NCBI RefSeq assembly: GCF_001424545.1
Contig: NZ_LMQL01000010.1
Span: forward strand, 874-64,873
Reading direction: 5' to 3'
DNA: 64,000 nt
Source of the DNA: Ramlibacter sp. Leaf400
GTDB taxonomy: Bacteria > Pseudomonadota > Gammaproteobacteria > Burkholderiales > Burkholderiaceae_C
Shown: one piece after another, positions 1 through 8,080 of the stretch
Layout of the letters: the number at the start of each line of letters is the position of its first letter
Position numbering within the stretch: position 1 is the first letter of the stretch
Translations under genes and position numbers: made by a program
Notes under the pieces: model-generated
The model's database searches: none
What the model was told of the DNA's origin: nothing
The model's input: the letters and a program-made list of their open reading frames with translations, nothing else

Positions 1-287
1 CGAACATGAACTACTCGATCTCCAACAACGCGGAGTACGGCGAGTACGTCACGGGCCCGAGGATCGTGGACGAGCGCACCAAGGACGTGATGCGCCAGTG
101 CCTGAAGGACATCCAGACCGGCGAGTACGCCAAGAACTTCATCCTGGAAAACCGCGCCGGCGCGCCCACGCTGCAGTCGCGCCGCCGCCTGATGGCCGAG
201 CACCAGATCGAAGTGGTGGGCGAGAAGCTGCGCGCGATGATGCCCTGGATCAAGGCAAACAAGCTGGTCGACAAGGCCCGCAACTGA
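1..287 (+). CDS. ilvC: Ketol-acid reductoisomerase, C-terminal part (cut by window start)
   Basis: This is the last ~94 residues of acetohydroxyacid isomeroreductase, which converts acetolactate or acetohydroxybutyrate to the dihydroxy acids of branched-chain amino acid synthesis. The frame is open from the first bases; the ATG at 6 is internal. The visible segment ([20 protein letters not shown] at its start) belongs to the all-helical C-terminal knotted domain of class I IlvC, which is about 338 residues in full. A rho-independent terminator lies at 347-369. It precedes pssA and leuA on the same strand, an ilv-pssA-leuA neighbourhood that is common in Burkholderiales. Confidence 0.93.
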   Translation, partial: NMNYSISNNAEYGEYVTGPRIVDERTKDVMRQCLKDIQTGEYAKNFILENRAGAPTLQSRRRLMAEHQIEVVGEKLRAMMPWIKANKLVDKARN

Positions 288-318
288 CCTCGCATCGCGG
301 CCGAAGGCCGCACGCGAG

Positions 319-412
319 GTCATCCCCGCGAAGGCGGGGATCCGGCAAGCCCGCGCAAGCGGGCTTTTTCCTTGAAGCCGCAAGCACTGGACCCGGCCTT
401 CGCGGGGTGACG
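319..412. repeat. Intergenic palindromic repeat, copy 1 (GTCATCCCCGCG family)
   Basis: The element opens with GTCATCCCCGCGAAGGCGGG and closes with a degenerate inverted copy (GGCCTTCGCGGGGTGAC). The same ends occur around a second copy at 61218-61302. Such GTCATCCCCGC...GCGGGGATGAC elements are scattered in many Burkholderiales genomes. This copy encloses the ilvC terminator. Confidence 0.7.
347..369 (+). terminator. Rho-independent terminator after ilvC
   Basis: The stem is AAGCCCGC (347-354) with GCGGGCTT (359-366) around a GCAA tetraloop, followed by a run of five T (365-369, overlapping the stem end). It lies 60 bases after the ilvC stop codon and inside the palindromic repeat at 319-412. 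Confidence 0.85.
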
Positions 413-440
413 GAACGCGACCGCAATTACACTTACCTCC

Positions 441-1259
441 ATGTACCAAGGCCCCGCTCACACCGACACCACTCCCCAGGAGGGCGTGGTGGTGCGCCGG
501 CGCCGCAAGGGCATCTACATCCTGCCCAACCTGTTCACGCTGGCGGCGCTGTTCGGTGGCTTCTACGCGGTCGTGATGGCGATGAACCAGCGCTTCGACA
601 TGGCCGCTGCGGGCGTGTTCGTGGCCATGGTGCTGGACAGCCTGGATGGCCGCGTCGCGCGCATGACCAACACGCAGAGCGCCTTCGGGGAGCAGATGGA
701 CTCGCTGTCGGACATGGTGTCGTTCGGCGCGGCGCCGGCCCTGATCGCCTACGAATGGGCGCTCAAGGGCCTGGGCCGCTGGGGCTGGATCGCCGCCTTC
801 GTGTACTGCGCCTGCGCGGCGCTGCGCCTGGCGCGCTTCAACGTCAACACGGCGGTGGTCGACAAGCGCTTCTTCCAGGGCCTGCCGTCACCGGCGGCGG
901 CGGCGCTGGTCACCGGCTTCATCTGGCTGATGAACGACTACGGCATCAAGGGCTACGAGGTGAGCTGGGTCATGTTCGGCTTCGCGCTCTTCGCGGGCCT
1001 GACCATGGTGACCAACGTGCCGTTCTACAGCTTCAAGGACGTGTCGATGAAAAAGAGCGTGCCGTTCGCCGTGATCGTGCTGATCGCGCTGGGCATCGCC
1101 GTCATCAACATCGACCCGCCCGTGGTGCTGTTCGTGCTGTTCTGCGTCTATGGCCTGTCCGGCTACGCGATGTACGGCTGGCGCAAGGCCCGCGGCCAGC
1201 GCGCCAGCGTCATCAGCACGTCGACCGACGAGCCCGAGGAAAGCGGGCTGCACAAATAG
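441..1259 (+). CDS. pssA: CDP-diacylglycerol--serine O-phosphatidyltransferase
   Basis: This integral membrane enzyme makes phosphatidylserine from CDP-diacylglycerol and L-serine, the committed step to phosphatidylethanolamine. The CDP-alcohol phosphotransferase signature D-x2-DG-x2-AR-x8-G-x3-D-x3-D is complete, from DSLDGRVAR to GEQMDSLSD (about residues 69-94). Several hydrophobic helices follow, as in the family. The N-terminus carries a basic stretch (VRRRRKG) before the first helix. At 272 residues it fits the short bacterial type II PssA. It lies between ilvC and leuA on the same strand, behind the ilvC terminator. Confidence 0.94.
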   Translation: MYQGPAHTDTTPQEGVVVRRRRKGIYILPNLFTLAALFGGFYAVVMAMNQRFDMAAAGVFVAMVLDSLDGRVARMTNTQSAFGEQMDSLSDMVSFGAAPALIAYEWALKGLGRWGWIAAFVYCACAALRLARFNVNTAVVDKRFFQGLPSPAAAALVTGFIWLMNDYGIKGYEVSWVMFGFALFAGLTMVTNVPFYSFKDVSMKKSVPFAVIVLIALGIAVINIDPPVVLFVLFCVYGLSGYAMYGWRKARGQRASVISTSTDEPEESGLHK

Positions 1260-1291
1260 CCGCGCCAGGCGTTTGTGCTAAATTCGCCGCC

Positions 1292-1345
1292 ATGAACCTG
1301 ATTTCGCTGGCTCTACTGCTATCCACCCACGGGCGGAGACGGTAG
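1292..1345 (+). CDS. leuA leader peptide (leucine attenuator)
   Basis: This 17-residue open frame reads [17 protein letters not shown]. Five of its codons are leucine, including two CTA codons, which are rare in this GC-rich genome. It lies 100 bases upstream of leuA and just ahead of a strong terminator hairpin at 1368-1404, the classic arrangement of amino-acid attenuators. Ribosome stalling at the CTA/CTG codons under leucine shortage would favour read-through into leuA. A TAAATT element at 1279-1284 resembles a -10 box; if it is used, the leader ATG would lie nearly at the 5' end of the RNA. The function is inferred from composition and position. Confidence 0.82.
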   Translation: MNLISLALLLSTHGRRR

Positions 1346-1367
1346 CGCACGCGTTCACCAGACCTCG

Positions 1368-1404
1368 ACGGCCCGTTTGCACCAGCAGCGGGCCGTTTTG
1401 TTTT
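1368..1404 (+). terminator. Attenuator terminator in front of leuA
   Basis: The stem ACGGCCCG (1368-1375) pairs with CGGGCCGT (1389-1396) and is followed by TTTTGTTTT. It sits between the leader peptide stop and the leuA start, so it terminates transcription before leuA unless it is disrupted. This is the regulated terminator of the leucine attenuator. Confidence 0.85.
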
Positions 1405-1445
1405 GGGGCTGCCGGTTCACCTTCCACGAAGACCGAAAGACGACC

Positions 1446-3149
1446 ATGTCCATGTTGAAGAACCCCGCCACCAAGTACCGGCCCTTCGCCCCGGTCGGCC
1501 TGAAGGACCGGACCTGGCCCGACGCCGTCCTGTCCCGCCCGCCGGTGTGGTGCAGCGTCGACCTGCGTGACGGCAACCAGGCGCTGATCGAGCCCATGGA
1601 CATCCCCCGCAAGCTGCGCATGTTCCAGGCGCTGGTGAAGATCGGCTTCAAGGAGATCGAGGTCGGCTTTCCGTCCGCCTCGCAGGTGGAATACGACTTC
1701 CTGCGCAAGCTGATCGACGACAACCTGATCCCGGACGACGTCACCATCCAGGTGCTGACGCAGGCGCGCGAGCCGCTCATCCGGCGCACCTTCGAGTCGC
1801 TGCGCGGCGCCAAGCGGGTCATCGTCCACCTCTACAACGCCACCGCGCCGGTGATGCGCAACGTGGTGCTGGGCCTCGACGAGGACGGCATCGTCGAGCT
1901 GGCCACCGGCCAGGCGCGCCTCTTCAAGGAACTGGCGGCGCTGCAGCCGCAGACCGACTGGGTGTTCCAGTACTCACCCGAGATGTTCTCCGGCACCGAG
2001 CTGGCGTTCGCCAAGCGCGTGGTCGATGCGGTCACCGGCGTCTGGCAGCCCACGCCCCAGCGCAAGTGCATCGTCAACCTGCCGTCGACGGTCGAGCACT
2101 CCACGCCGAACATCTTCGCCGACATGATCGAGTGGATGCACCGCAACCTCCAGCGGCGCGATTCCATCGTGCTCTCGGTCCATCCGCACAATGACCGCGG
2201 CACCGGCACCGCCGCCGGCGAGTTCGCCGTCATGGCCGGGGCCGACCGGCTGGAAGGCTGCCTGTTCGGCAATGGCGAGCGCACCGGCAACCTGGACCTC
2301 GTCAACGTCGCACTCAACCTCTACACCCAGGGCGTGAACCCCGGCCTGGACTTCTCCGACATCGACGAGATCCGCCGCACGGTGGAGCACTGCAACCAGC
2401 TGCCGGTGCATCCGCGCCACCCCTACGTGGGCGAACTGGTCTACACCTCTTTCTCCGGCTCCCACCAGGACGCCATCAAGAAGGCCTTCGCCGCCCGCAA
2501 GGAAGGCGACCTCTGGGACATGCCCTACCTGCCGGTGGACCCCAAGGACCTGGGCCGCAGCTACGAGGCGGTGATCCGCGTCAACAGCCAGTCGGGCAAG
2601 GGCGGCATCTCCTACCTGCTCGAGAGCGAGTACGGGCTGGAGCTGCCCCGCCGCCTGCAGATCGAGTTCAGCCAGCTGGTGCAGGGCGTGATGGACACCA
2701 GTGGCAAGGAGCTGAGCGCGCGCGAGCTGTACGACCTGTTCGCCCGCGAGTACGGCGTCACCAGCATTCCGGCGCCCACGCACCAGCTGGTGGAAGAGGC
2801 GGGCGCCGCCGGCACCACGGTGCGGCTCTCGGCCGACGTGGTGGTGGGCGACCGGCCGCTCACGGTGCGCGGCACCGGCAACGGCCCCATCGATGCCTTC
2901 GTCAACGGCCTGTCCTCGGTGGCCGGGGTCGAGGTCCGCGTGCTCGATTACCACGAGCATGCGATCGGCGGGGGCGCGAATGCCCAGGCCGTGGCCTACC
3001 TGGAGCTGCGGGTGGGGTCGCAGACCCTGTTCGGCGTGGGCATGGACGCGAACATCGTGTCCGCTTCGCTCAAGGCCATCGTCTCCGGCGTGCAGCGGGC
3101 CCAGGCGCGCTCGCCGCAGGAGCAGCCCACCGTCGCAGCGGCGAAGTAA
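1446..3149 (+). CDS. leuA: 2-isopropylmalate synthase
   Basis: LeuA condenses acetyl-CoA with 2-oxoisovalerate in the first committed step of leucine synthesis. The DRE-TIM barrel metal-binding motif [12 protein letters not shown] is present in the middle of the protein. The DLRDGNQAL segment near the N-terminus corresponds to the DGxQ catalytic region, and a C-terminal LeuA dimer (allosteric) domain follows from about residue 435. I chose the ATG at 1446 ([14 protein letters not shown], 567 residues). The frame stays open further upstream, but that segment overlaps the attenuator hairpin and lacks family similarity. The size fits the long LeuA form of betaproteobacteria. Regulation is by the leucine attenuator at 1292-1404. 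Confidence 0.95.
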   Translation: MSMLKNPATKYRPFAPVGLKDRTWPDAVLSRPPVWCSVDLRDGNQALIEPMDIPRKLRMFQALVKIGFKEIEVGFPSASQVEYDFLRKLIDDNLIPDDVTIQVLTQAREPLIRRTFESLRGAKRVIVHLYNATAPVMRNVVLGLDEDGIVELATGQARLFKELAALQPQTDWVFQYSPEMFSGTELAFAKRVVDAVTGVWQPTPQRKCIVNLPSTVEHSTPNIFADMIEWMHRNLQRRDSIVLSVHPHNDRGTGTAAGEFAVMAGADRLEGCLFGNGERTGNLDLVNVALNLYTQGVNPGLDFSDIDEIRRTVEHCNQLPVHPRHPYVGELVYTSFSGSHQDAIKKAFAARKEGDLWDMPYLPVDPKDLGRSYEAVIRVNSQSGKGGISYLLESEYGLELPRRLQIEFSQLVQGVMDTSGKELSARELYDLFAREYGVTSIPAPTHQLVEEAGAAGTTVRLSADVVVGDRPLTVRGTGNGPIDAFVNGLSSVAGVEVRVLDYHEHAIGGGANAQAVAYLELRVGSQTLFGVGMDANIVSASLKAIVSGVQRAQARSPQEQPTVAAAK

Positions 3150-3464
3150 GGCGTCGCGTTGTTTCCCGTCGACGTCCCTCGGGACTCGATGGGAACGCCG
3201 CCTGACGTCCGCTGTCCGAAGCTGCGCAGGGCCCCATCGGATGGCCGGGCGCAGCTTCCAAGTCCCTCCGATGGAAGGGCTTTCCGCGGCGTTCTCATTT
3301 GGTTACAAAGTAAAGCTGAGCGGAAGGCAGCACAAGGTTAGGTTTGTGTCCATATAATTCCGCCACGACTGAGGAATGGCTCCTAAGTCGTTGAAGTTAT
3401 GGAGTTTTTGGCGCCCGGCAGTTTTTGGCGCCAGAATCCATGAGGACGGTAAGGAGAGTCCTGG
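3150..3464 (+). promoter_or_regulatory. leuA-pbpG intergenic: hairpin and candidate promoter
   Basis: No gene is seen in these 315 bases. A 10-bp inverted repeat GAAGCTGCGC (3218-3227) / GCGCAGCTTC (3249-3258) follows leuA. It has no T-run, so it is only a possible terminator. A perfect TATAAT lies at 3353-3358, about 107 bases before the next start codon, in a locally AT-richer stretch. The -35 region is poor (GCACAA at 17-bp spacing). This is probably the promoter of the downstream endopeptidase gene, but that is not proven. Confidence 0.4.
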
Positions 3465-4526
3465 ATGCAACCGGCGGCACCTCAATTCAAGCGGAAGACC
3501 TTGACACGTGTGCTTCACACGGTGATGGCTCTTGCCGTTTTCGCGGCCTTCGCCCCGGCTCCCGCCGATGCAGCCGAGCGCCGCACGACGGTCTCCAAGA
3601 AGCAGCGCACCGTCCAGGCCAAGCAGCCTCGGGTCTCCAAGACCTTCGTGGCCAAGCAGCGCCGTTCCGTGGTCATCACCCAGACCGAGCGTGCTTCCTA
3701 CGGCAAGCTGGCCGGCCTGCATGGCAAGCAGGATGACCTGGACCTCAAATCCAGCGTGGCCCTGGTGATCGACCAGGACACCCGTGAAGTCCTGTTCTCC
3801 AAGAACGACCACGCCGTGCTTCCCATCGCATCGCTCACCAAGCTGATGACCGGCATGCTGGTCAGCGAGGCCAAGCTGCCGATGGACGAGCTGATCACCA
3901 TCACGCAGGACGACGTCGACACCGAGAAGGGCAGCAGCTCGCGCCTGCGCGTCGGCACCCAGATCACCCGCGGCGAGGCGCTGCACCTGGCGCTGATGTC
4001 CAGCGAGAACCGCGCGGCCAACGCGCTGGGCCGCACCTACCCGGGTGGCCTCGCCGCCTTCGTCTCCGCCATGAACGCCAAGGCCCGGCTGCTGGGCATG
4101 AAGGACACGCAGTACGTCGAGCCGACGGGCCTGTCCAGCCGCAACCAGTCGAGCGCGCAAGACCTCGCCACGCTGGTCAACGCCGCCTACCAGGACCCGG
4201 TGCTGCGCGAATACTCCACCTCCCACGGCTACGAAGTGGCGGTGGGCAAGCGCACCCTGCACTACAACAACACCAACCGCCTGGTGAAGAACCCCGACTG
4301 GGAGATCGGCCTGCAGAAGACCGGCTACATCTCCGAGGCCGGCCAATGCCTGGTGATGCAGGCCAAGGTCGCGGGCCGCAAGATCATCATGGTGTTCCTC
4401 GATTCGGCCGGGAAGCTCAGCCGCCTGGGCGATGCCGAGCGCGTGCGCCGTTGGGTCGAAACCAACTCGCCGGCCGCGCTCACGCCGGACACGTCCACCA
4501 GCGCGATCAAGCAGGTCAACGGCTGA
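3465..4526 (+). CDS. pbpG: D-alanyl-D-alanine endopeptidase (PBP7/8-type, peptidase S11)
   Basis: This periplasmic serine peptidase cleaves D-Ala-meso-DAP cross-links of peptidoglycan. The N-terminus has a basic, then hydrophobic signal sequence (about residues 9-36, ending ADAA). All three active-site motifs are visible: SLTK (123-126), SEN (180-182) and KTG (285-287). The Lys/Arg/Gln-rich segment at 40-68 is a likely linker. At 353 residues it is slightly longer than Escherichia coli PbpG and lacks the C-terminal amphipathic anchor domain of DacA-type enzymes. A terminator follows directly. A TATAAT about 107 bases upstream may be its promoter. Confidence 0.88.
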   Translation: MQPAAPQFKRKTLTRVLHTVMALAVFAAFAPAPADAAERRTTVSKKQRTVQAKQPRVSKTFVAKQRRSVVITQTERASYGKLAGLHGKQDDLDLKSSVALVIDQDTREVLFSKNDHAVLPIASLTKLMTGMLVSEAKLPMDELITITQDDVDTEKGSSSRLRVGTQITRGEALHLALMSSENRAANALGRTYPGGLAAFVSAMNAKARLLGMKDTQYVEPTGLSSRNQSSAQDLATLVNAAYQDPVLREYSTSHGYEVAVGKRTLHYNNTNRLVKNPDWEIGLQKTGYISEAGQCLVMQAKVAGRKIIMVFLDSAGKLSRLGDAERVRRWVETNSPAALTPDTSTSAIKQVNG

Positions 4527-4558
4527 GAAGCCAAAGCCGCCTCGGCGGCTCCATGAAG

Positions 4559-4585
4559 AACGGCGCCTCTCGGGCGCCGTTTTGC
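4559..4585 (+). terminator. Rho-independent terminator after pbpG
   Basis: The stem AACGGCGCC (4559-4567) pairs with GGCGCCGTT (4573-4581), followed by TTTGCTTT. A smaller hairpin, AGCCGCC/GGCGGCT, lies just before it. It serves the plus-strand endopeptidase gene and faces the end of the minus-strand iclR-family gene. Confidence 0.85.
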
Positions 4586-4610
4586 TTTGGGGCCGTGCGG
4601 CCGGCCGGCT

Positions 4611-5408
4611 TCAGGCCACGGCGCGCTGCTGCGGCGGCTTGTAGCCCAGTGCGGCGGAGATCTCGCCGGCCGTGGTCTGCAGCTTGGTCAGCCAGCCTTC
4701 GTCCAGCCGGTCGGCGGGCGCGGAGATCGACAGGCCGGCCACCAGCCGGCTCTGGTCGTCGTAGATGCCGGCGGCCATGCAGCGCACGCCCAGCTCCAGT
4801 TCCTCGTTGTCGCGGGCGATGCCGTACTGGCGCGCCTTGGCCAGCTCGCGCTCGAGCACCGGCAGCTGCGTGATGCTGTTGCGCGTGTGGCCGGCCAGGC
4901 CCGTGCGGGTGGCGTACGTGCGCACGCGCTGCGGATCGTCCGCGGCCAGGAACAGCTTGCCGGTGGACGTCAGGTGCAGCGGCGCCCGGCCGCCGATGGC
5001 GCGCACCACCTGCATGCCGGAGCGCTCGCTGTAGGCGCGCTCCACGTACACGATCTCGTCGCCCTGGCGCACCGACAGGTTCACCGGCTGCTGAATGAGC
5101 TTGTGCAGCTCGCGCATCGGCGTGAGCGCCGCATCGCGCACGTTCAGCCGCGCCTTCACCAGGTTGCCCAGTTCCAGCAGCCGCATACCCAGCCGGTAGC
5201 TGCCGGCCTCGGGCCGGTCGACGAAGCGGCCGACCGCGAGGTCGTTCAGGATGCGGTGCGTGGTGGACGGGTGCAGGCCCGTCTTCTCGCTGATCTCCTT
5301 GAGCGACACCGCTTCCTCGCGCGACGCGAGCACGTCGATGAGCGAGAACATGCGCTCGATGACCTGGATCGTGGGGGTGGCCGCAGGGCCGCTGGGAGAC
5401 TTTCTCAT
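4611..5408 (-). CDS. IclR-family transcriptional regulator
   Basis: This is a DNA-binding regulator of the IclR family. The N-terminal winged helix-turn-helix runs over about residues 15-75 (VIERMFSLIDVLASREEAVSLKEIS, then TGLHPSTTHRILNDL). It is followed by the IclR effector-binding domain to about residue 255, including the typical GMRLLELGNL linker and the VRGIG-like AIGGRAPLHLTSTGKLFL segment. The effector cannot be read from the sequence, and no catabolic gene cluster adjoins it. The downstream neighbours on this strand (bpt, aat) are unrelated housekeeping genes. The 265-residue length is normal for the family. Confidence 0.88.
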   Translation of the reverse strand: MRKSPSGPAATPTIQVIERMFSLIDVLASREEAVSLKEISEKTGLHPSTTHRILNDLAVGRFVDRPEAGSYRLGMRLLELGNLVKARLNVRDAALTPMRELHKLIQQPVNLSVRQGDEIVYVERAYSERSGMQVVRAIGGRAPLHLTSTGKLFLAADDPQRVRTYATRTGLAGHTRNSITQLPVLERELAKARQYGIARDNEELELGVRCMAAGIYDDQSRLVAGLSISAPADRLDEGWLTKLQTTAGEISAALGYKPPQQRAVA

Positions 5409-5454
5409 CGGGGAACGTCTTCTGGAGTGTTCCCGCGATTTTATCTTGTGAAAA

Positions 5455-6204
5455 TCAGGCGCCGCCGGGCTCGCTTTCGGTCCAGACGCCCTCGTGCAAC
5501 ACCTGGTGCGGGCGGAAGCGCGCCTTGTAGCTCATCTTCGGGCTCTCGGCGATCCAGTAGCCCAGGTAGACGTGCGGCAGTTTCAGCTTGCGGGCCTGGT
5601 CGATCTGCCACAGCACGCTGTAGGTGCCGAAGCTGGCGGCCGCGTCCGGCTCGTAGAAGGTGTAGACCGCCGACAGCCCGTCGCCCAGCACGTCCAGGAT
5701 GGACACCATGCGCAGCGCGCCGGGCGAGCCATCGGGCAGCGTGTCGCGGAATTCGACCAGCCGCGAATTGACCCGGCTCTGCAGCAGGAACTGGGTGTAC
5801 TGGTCGATGCTGTCGTGGTCCATGCCGCCGCCGGCATGGCGGCCGCTCTGGTAGCGCAGGTAAAGCTGGTAGTGCTCGGGCACGAAGCACAGCTTGAGCA
5901 CGCGCGCCTGCAGGTTGGCGTGCCGCGCCCACGCGCGGCGCTGGCTGCGATCGGGCTGGAAGCGGTCGGCCAGCACGCGCAGGGGAACGCAGGCGCGGCA
6001 GCCGTCGCAGTACGGCCGGTACGTGAACATGCCGCTGCGGCGAAAGCCGCTGGTGACCAGGTCGGAGTAGGCGTCGTTGTGGATCAGGTGGCTGGGGGTG
6101 GCCACCTGCGATCGGGCCTGCTTGCCCGGCAGGTAGCTGCACGGGTACGGTGCGGTCGCGTAGAACTGCAGGGTCTGGAGCGGCAGGTCCTTGAGGTGCG
6201 TCAC
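5455..6204 (-). CDS. bpt: Aspartate/glutamate leucyltransferase (Bpt)
   Basis: This enzyme transfers leucine from Leu-tRNA to N-terminal Asp or Glu of proteins, marking them for ClpS/ClpAP degradation through the bacterial N-end rule. The N-terminal ATE domain carries a conserved cysteine-rich motif ([12 protein letters not shown], residues about 66-77) and the C-terminal ATE domain carries [18 protein letters not shown]. At 249 residues it matches Bpt rather than the longer eukaryotic Ate1. It starts with GTG, which overlaps the stop codon of aat (GTGA, 6201-6204). The two N-degron transferases are therefore translationally coupled. Substrate preference is assigned from the family. Confidence 0.93.
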   Translation of the reverse strand: MTHLKDLPLQTLQFYATAPYPCSYLPGKQARSQVATPSHLIHNDAYSDLVTSGFRRSGMFTYRPYCDGCRACVPLRVLADRFQPDRSQRRAWARHANLQARVLKLCFVPEHYQLYLRYQSGRHAGGGMDHDSIDQYTQFLLQSRVNSRLVEFRDTLPDGSPGALRMVSILDVLGDGLSAVYTFYEPDAAASFGTYSVLWQIDQARKLKLPHVYLGYWIAESPKMSYKARFRPHQVLHEGVWTESEPGGA

Positions 6205-6947
6205 GCGGCGGGCCTAGGCGACAGGAGTTCGCTCCAGTATACGGGCTCGAATTTCCAGACAGGGCCACGTTGTTTGATGCGGCGTGCCACCGCCGCCACA
6301 AATTCCTCACGAGGGATCTCGCGCGCGCCCAGCGAAGCCAGGTGCTGCGTGTTCTGCTGGCAGTCGATGCACTCGATGCGGTGGTGCCGGCAGAAGGCCA
6401 CCAGCGCCGCGAGCGCGATCTTGGACGCGTCGGGCACGCGCGTGAACATCGACTCGCCGAACATCGCCTGCCCGATGCCCACGCAGTACAGGCCGCCCAC
6501 CAGCTCGCCGTCGATCCAGGTCTCCACGCTGTGCGCGTAGCCGGCGGCGTGGAACGCCTCGTAGGCCTGCACCATCTCCGGCACGATCCAAGTGCCCGAC
6601 TGGCCCTCGCGCGGGCTGGCCGAGCAGGCGCGGATCACCTCGCCGAAGGCGCTGTCCAGGCGCACCTCGCAGCGCGGGTCGTCGATGAACTTCCTGAGCG
6701 TCTTGCGCAGCGACCGGTGCAGCCGGAACTCGCCCGTGTACAGCACCATCCGCGGATCGGTGCTCCACCACAGGATCGGCTGGCCTTCGCTGAACCACGG
6801 GAAGATGCCGCCCGAATAAGCCCGGCGCAGCGTCGAGACATCCAGCGCGCCACCCGCGGCCAGCAGCCCGGGCGCGGGCTGGTCCGCGTCCCAGGCCTCG
6901 CTCGCCTTGGGAAACGGATCGCCGGGGTCGAGCCAGGGAAGCTTCAT
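6201..6947 (-). CDS. aat: Leucyl/phenylalanyl-tRNA--protein transferase
   Basis: Aat conjugates Leu or Phe from aminoacyl-tRNA to proteins with N-terminal Arg or Lys, creating primary N-degrons for ClpS. Family motifs visible are [40 protein letters not shown], and the [25 protein letters not shown] segment that lines the active site. I chose the ATG at 6947 ([13 protein letters not shown]), which matches the usual N-terminus. Forty-two further in-frame codons upstream have no family counterpart. The gene overlaps bpt by four bases, giving a compact N-end-rule operon. Confidence 0.94.
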   Translation of the reverse strand: MKLPWLDPGDPFPKASEAWDADQPAPGLLAAGGALDVSTLRRAYSGGIFPWFSEGQPILWWSTDPRMVLYTGEFRLHRSLRKTLRKFIDDPRCEVRLDSAFGEVIRACSASPREGQSGTWIVPEMVQAYEAFHAAGYAHSVETWIDGELVGGLYCVGIGQAMFGESMFTRVPDASKIALAALVAFCRHHRIECIDCQQNTQHLASLGAREIPREEFVAAVARRIKQRGPVWKFEPVYWSELLSPRPAA

Positions 6948-7158
6948 GCCGAACAGGTGGAAGACAACGGGGAGCCAGGGGCGCAGCATGCGCTGCAGAC
7001 CTTGATTGTGGCGGCTCCATCGCGCCACTTCGCACAAGCTCAGGCGGCGCCCGTGAACTAATCTGGATTGCACGCCGATCCTCGCGTCCGCGCGGCTCCA
7101 GCGGCGTCAGCGGGAGCTCGGCACGGCCTGCCCGGGCGGCGAGAGCCGCGGGCGCCGC

Positions 7159-8067
7159 TCAACGGCCGTTGATCATCGGCAGGATGGTGCGGGCCACCTG
7201 GATGATCGCCGGCCCGAGCACGATCATGATGATCGACGGGAAGATGAACAGCACCAGCGGGAAGAGCATCTTGGTGGGCACCTTGGCCGCGCGCTCCTCG
7301 GCGCGCACCTGCCGCTTGTGGCGCAGCTCGTCGGAGAAGACCCGCAGCGAATCGCCGATGCTGGTGCCGAACTTGTCCGCCTGGTTCAGCATGGTCGCGA
7401 ACATGCCCACCTCGTCCACGCCGGTGCGCAGCGCCAGGTTGCGCAGAGACTGCTCCCGGCTGGCGCCCGCCCGCATCTCCAGGTTGGTGAGGTGCAGTTC
7501 CTCCGCCAGCGCGTGGCTCTTGCGGCGGATTTCCTCGGCCACCTTGGTCAGCGCGGCGTCCAGGCCCAGCCCGGCCTCGATGCACACCAGCATCAGGTCG
7601 GCCGCGTCCGGGAAGTTCTCGAAGATCTCGCGCTGGCGTCCCCGCGCGAGCCAGGCGACGACCGCGTTCGGCAGGTAGCAGCCGGCCAGGGCCGCCACCA
7701 TCACCTGGAACAGCAGCGCCAGCCCGTACGACGGGTTCAGCGTGCGCAGCGCGAGGAAGGCCAGCGCCGCCAGGAGCAGGGGCAGGAACGTCTTGGCCGC
7801 GAAGTACGCCAGGCGCGCGTCGGGATGGCGGATGCCGGCGTTCAGGAAGCGCACGCGCAGCGGCGAGGCCTCCCACTCGCCCTCGGGCAGCGACAGCCGC
7901 GCCAGAGGGCCGGCCAGCCGCACCACGGTGGCGGTCCACTCGGCGCCCGAGGCCGGGGCCGTCATGCTTTGCAGCCGCTGCTCGGCACGGGTGGGGACCA
8001 GCCACAGGAAGACGCCGGCCGCCGCCAGGGTGACGGCCAGGAAGACCAGGGTGGTGAACAGGACCAT
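7159..8067 (-). CDS. tadC: TadC-type inner-membrane platform protein of the Flp pilus
   Basis: This is a type II secretion F-domain membrane protein that forms, with TadB, the inner-membrane platform of the tight-adherence (Flp) pilus. An N-terminal hydrophobic helix (residues 1-24) is followed by two helices near 90-130. The GspF/T2SSF cytoplasmic domain (about 135-265, with ENFPDAADLMLVCIEAGLGL and a NLEMRAG-type motif) is followed by a C-terminal helix (LFPLVLFIFPSIIMIVLGPA). It is the last gene of the minus-strand tad locus, 13 bases after tadB. At 302 residues it is normal for the family. Confidence 0.9.
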   Translation of the reverse strand: MVLFTTLVFLAVTLAAAGVFLWLVPTRAEQRLQSMTAPASGAEWTATVVRLAGPLARLSLPEGEWEASPLRVRFLNAGIRHPDARLAYFAAKTFLPLLLAALAFLALRTLNPSYGLALLFQVMVAALAGCYLPNAVVAWLARGRQREIFENFPDAADLMLVCIEAGLGLDAALTKVAEEIRRKSHALAEELHLTNLEMRAGASREQSLRNLALRTGVDEVGMFATMLNQADKFGTSIGDSLRVFSDELRHKRQVRAEERAAKVPTKMLFPLVLFIFPSIIMIVLGPAIIQVARTILPMINGR

Positions 8068-8080
8068 GTCGGTGCCTCCT

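Noticed and set aside
1377..1445. Upstream start of leuA within the attenuator
   Set aside because: The segment lies across the terminator hairpin and leuA homologues begin near MSMLKNP; starting there would make the terminator part of the gene.
3218..3258. Firm rho-independent terminator after leuA
   Set aside because: The 10-bp stem is real but has a 21-base loop and no T-run, so it is only noted as a possible terminator.
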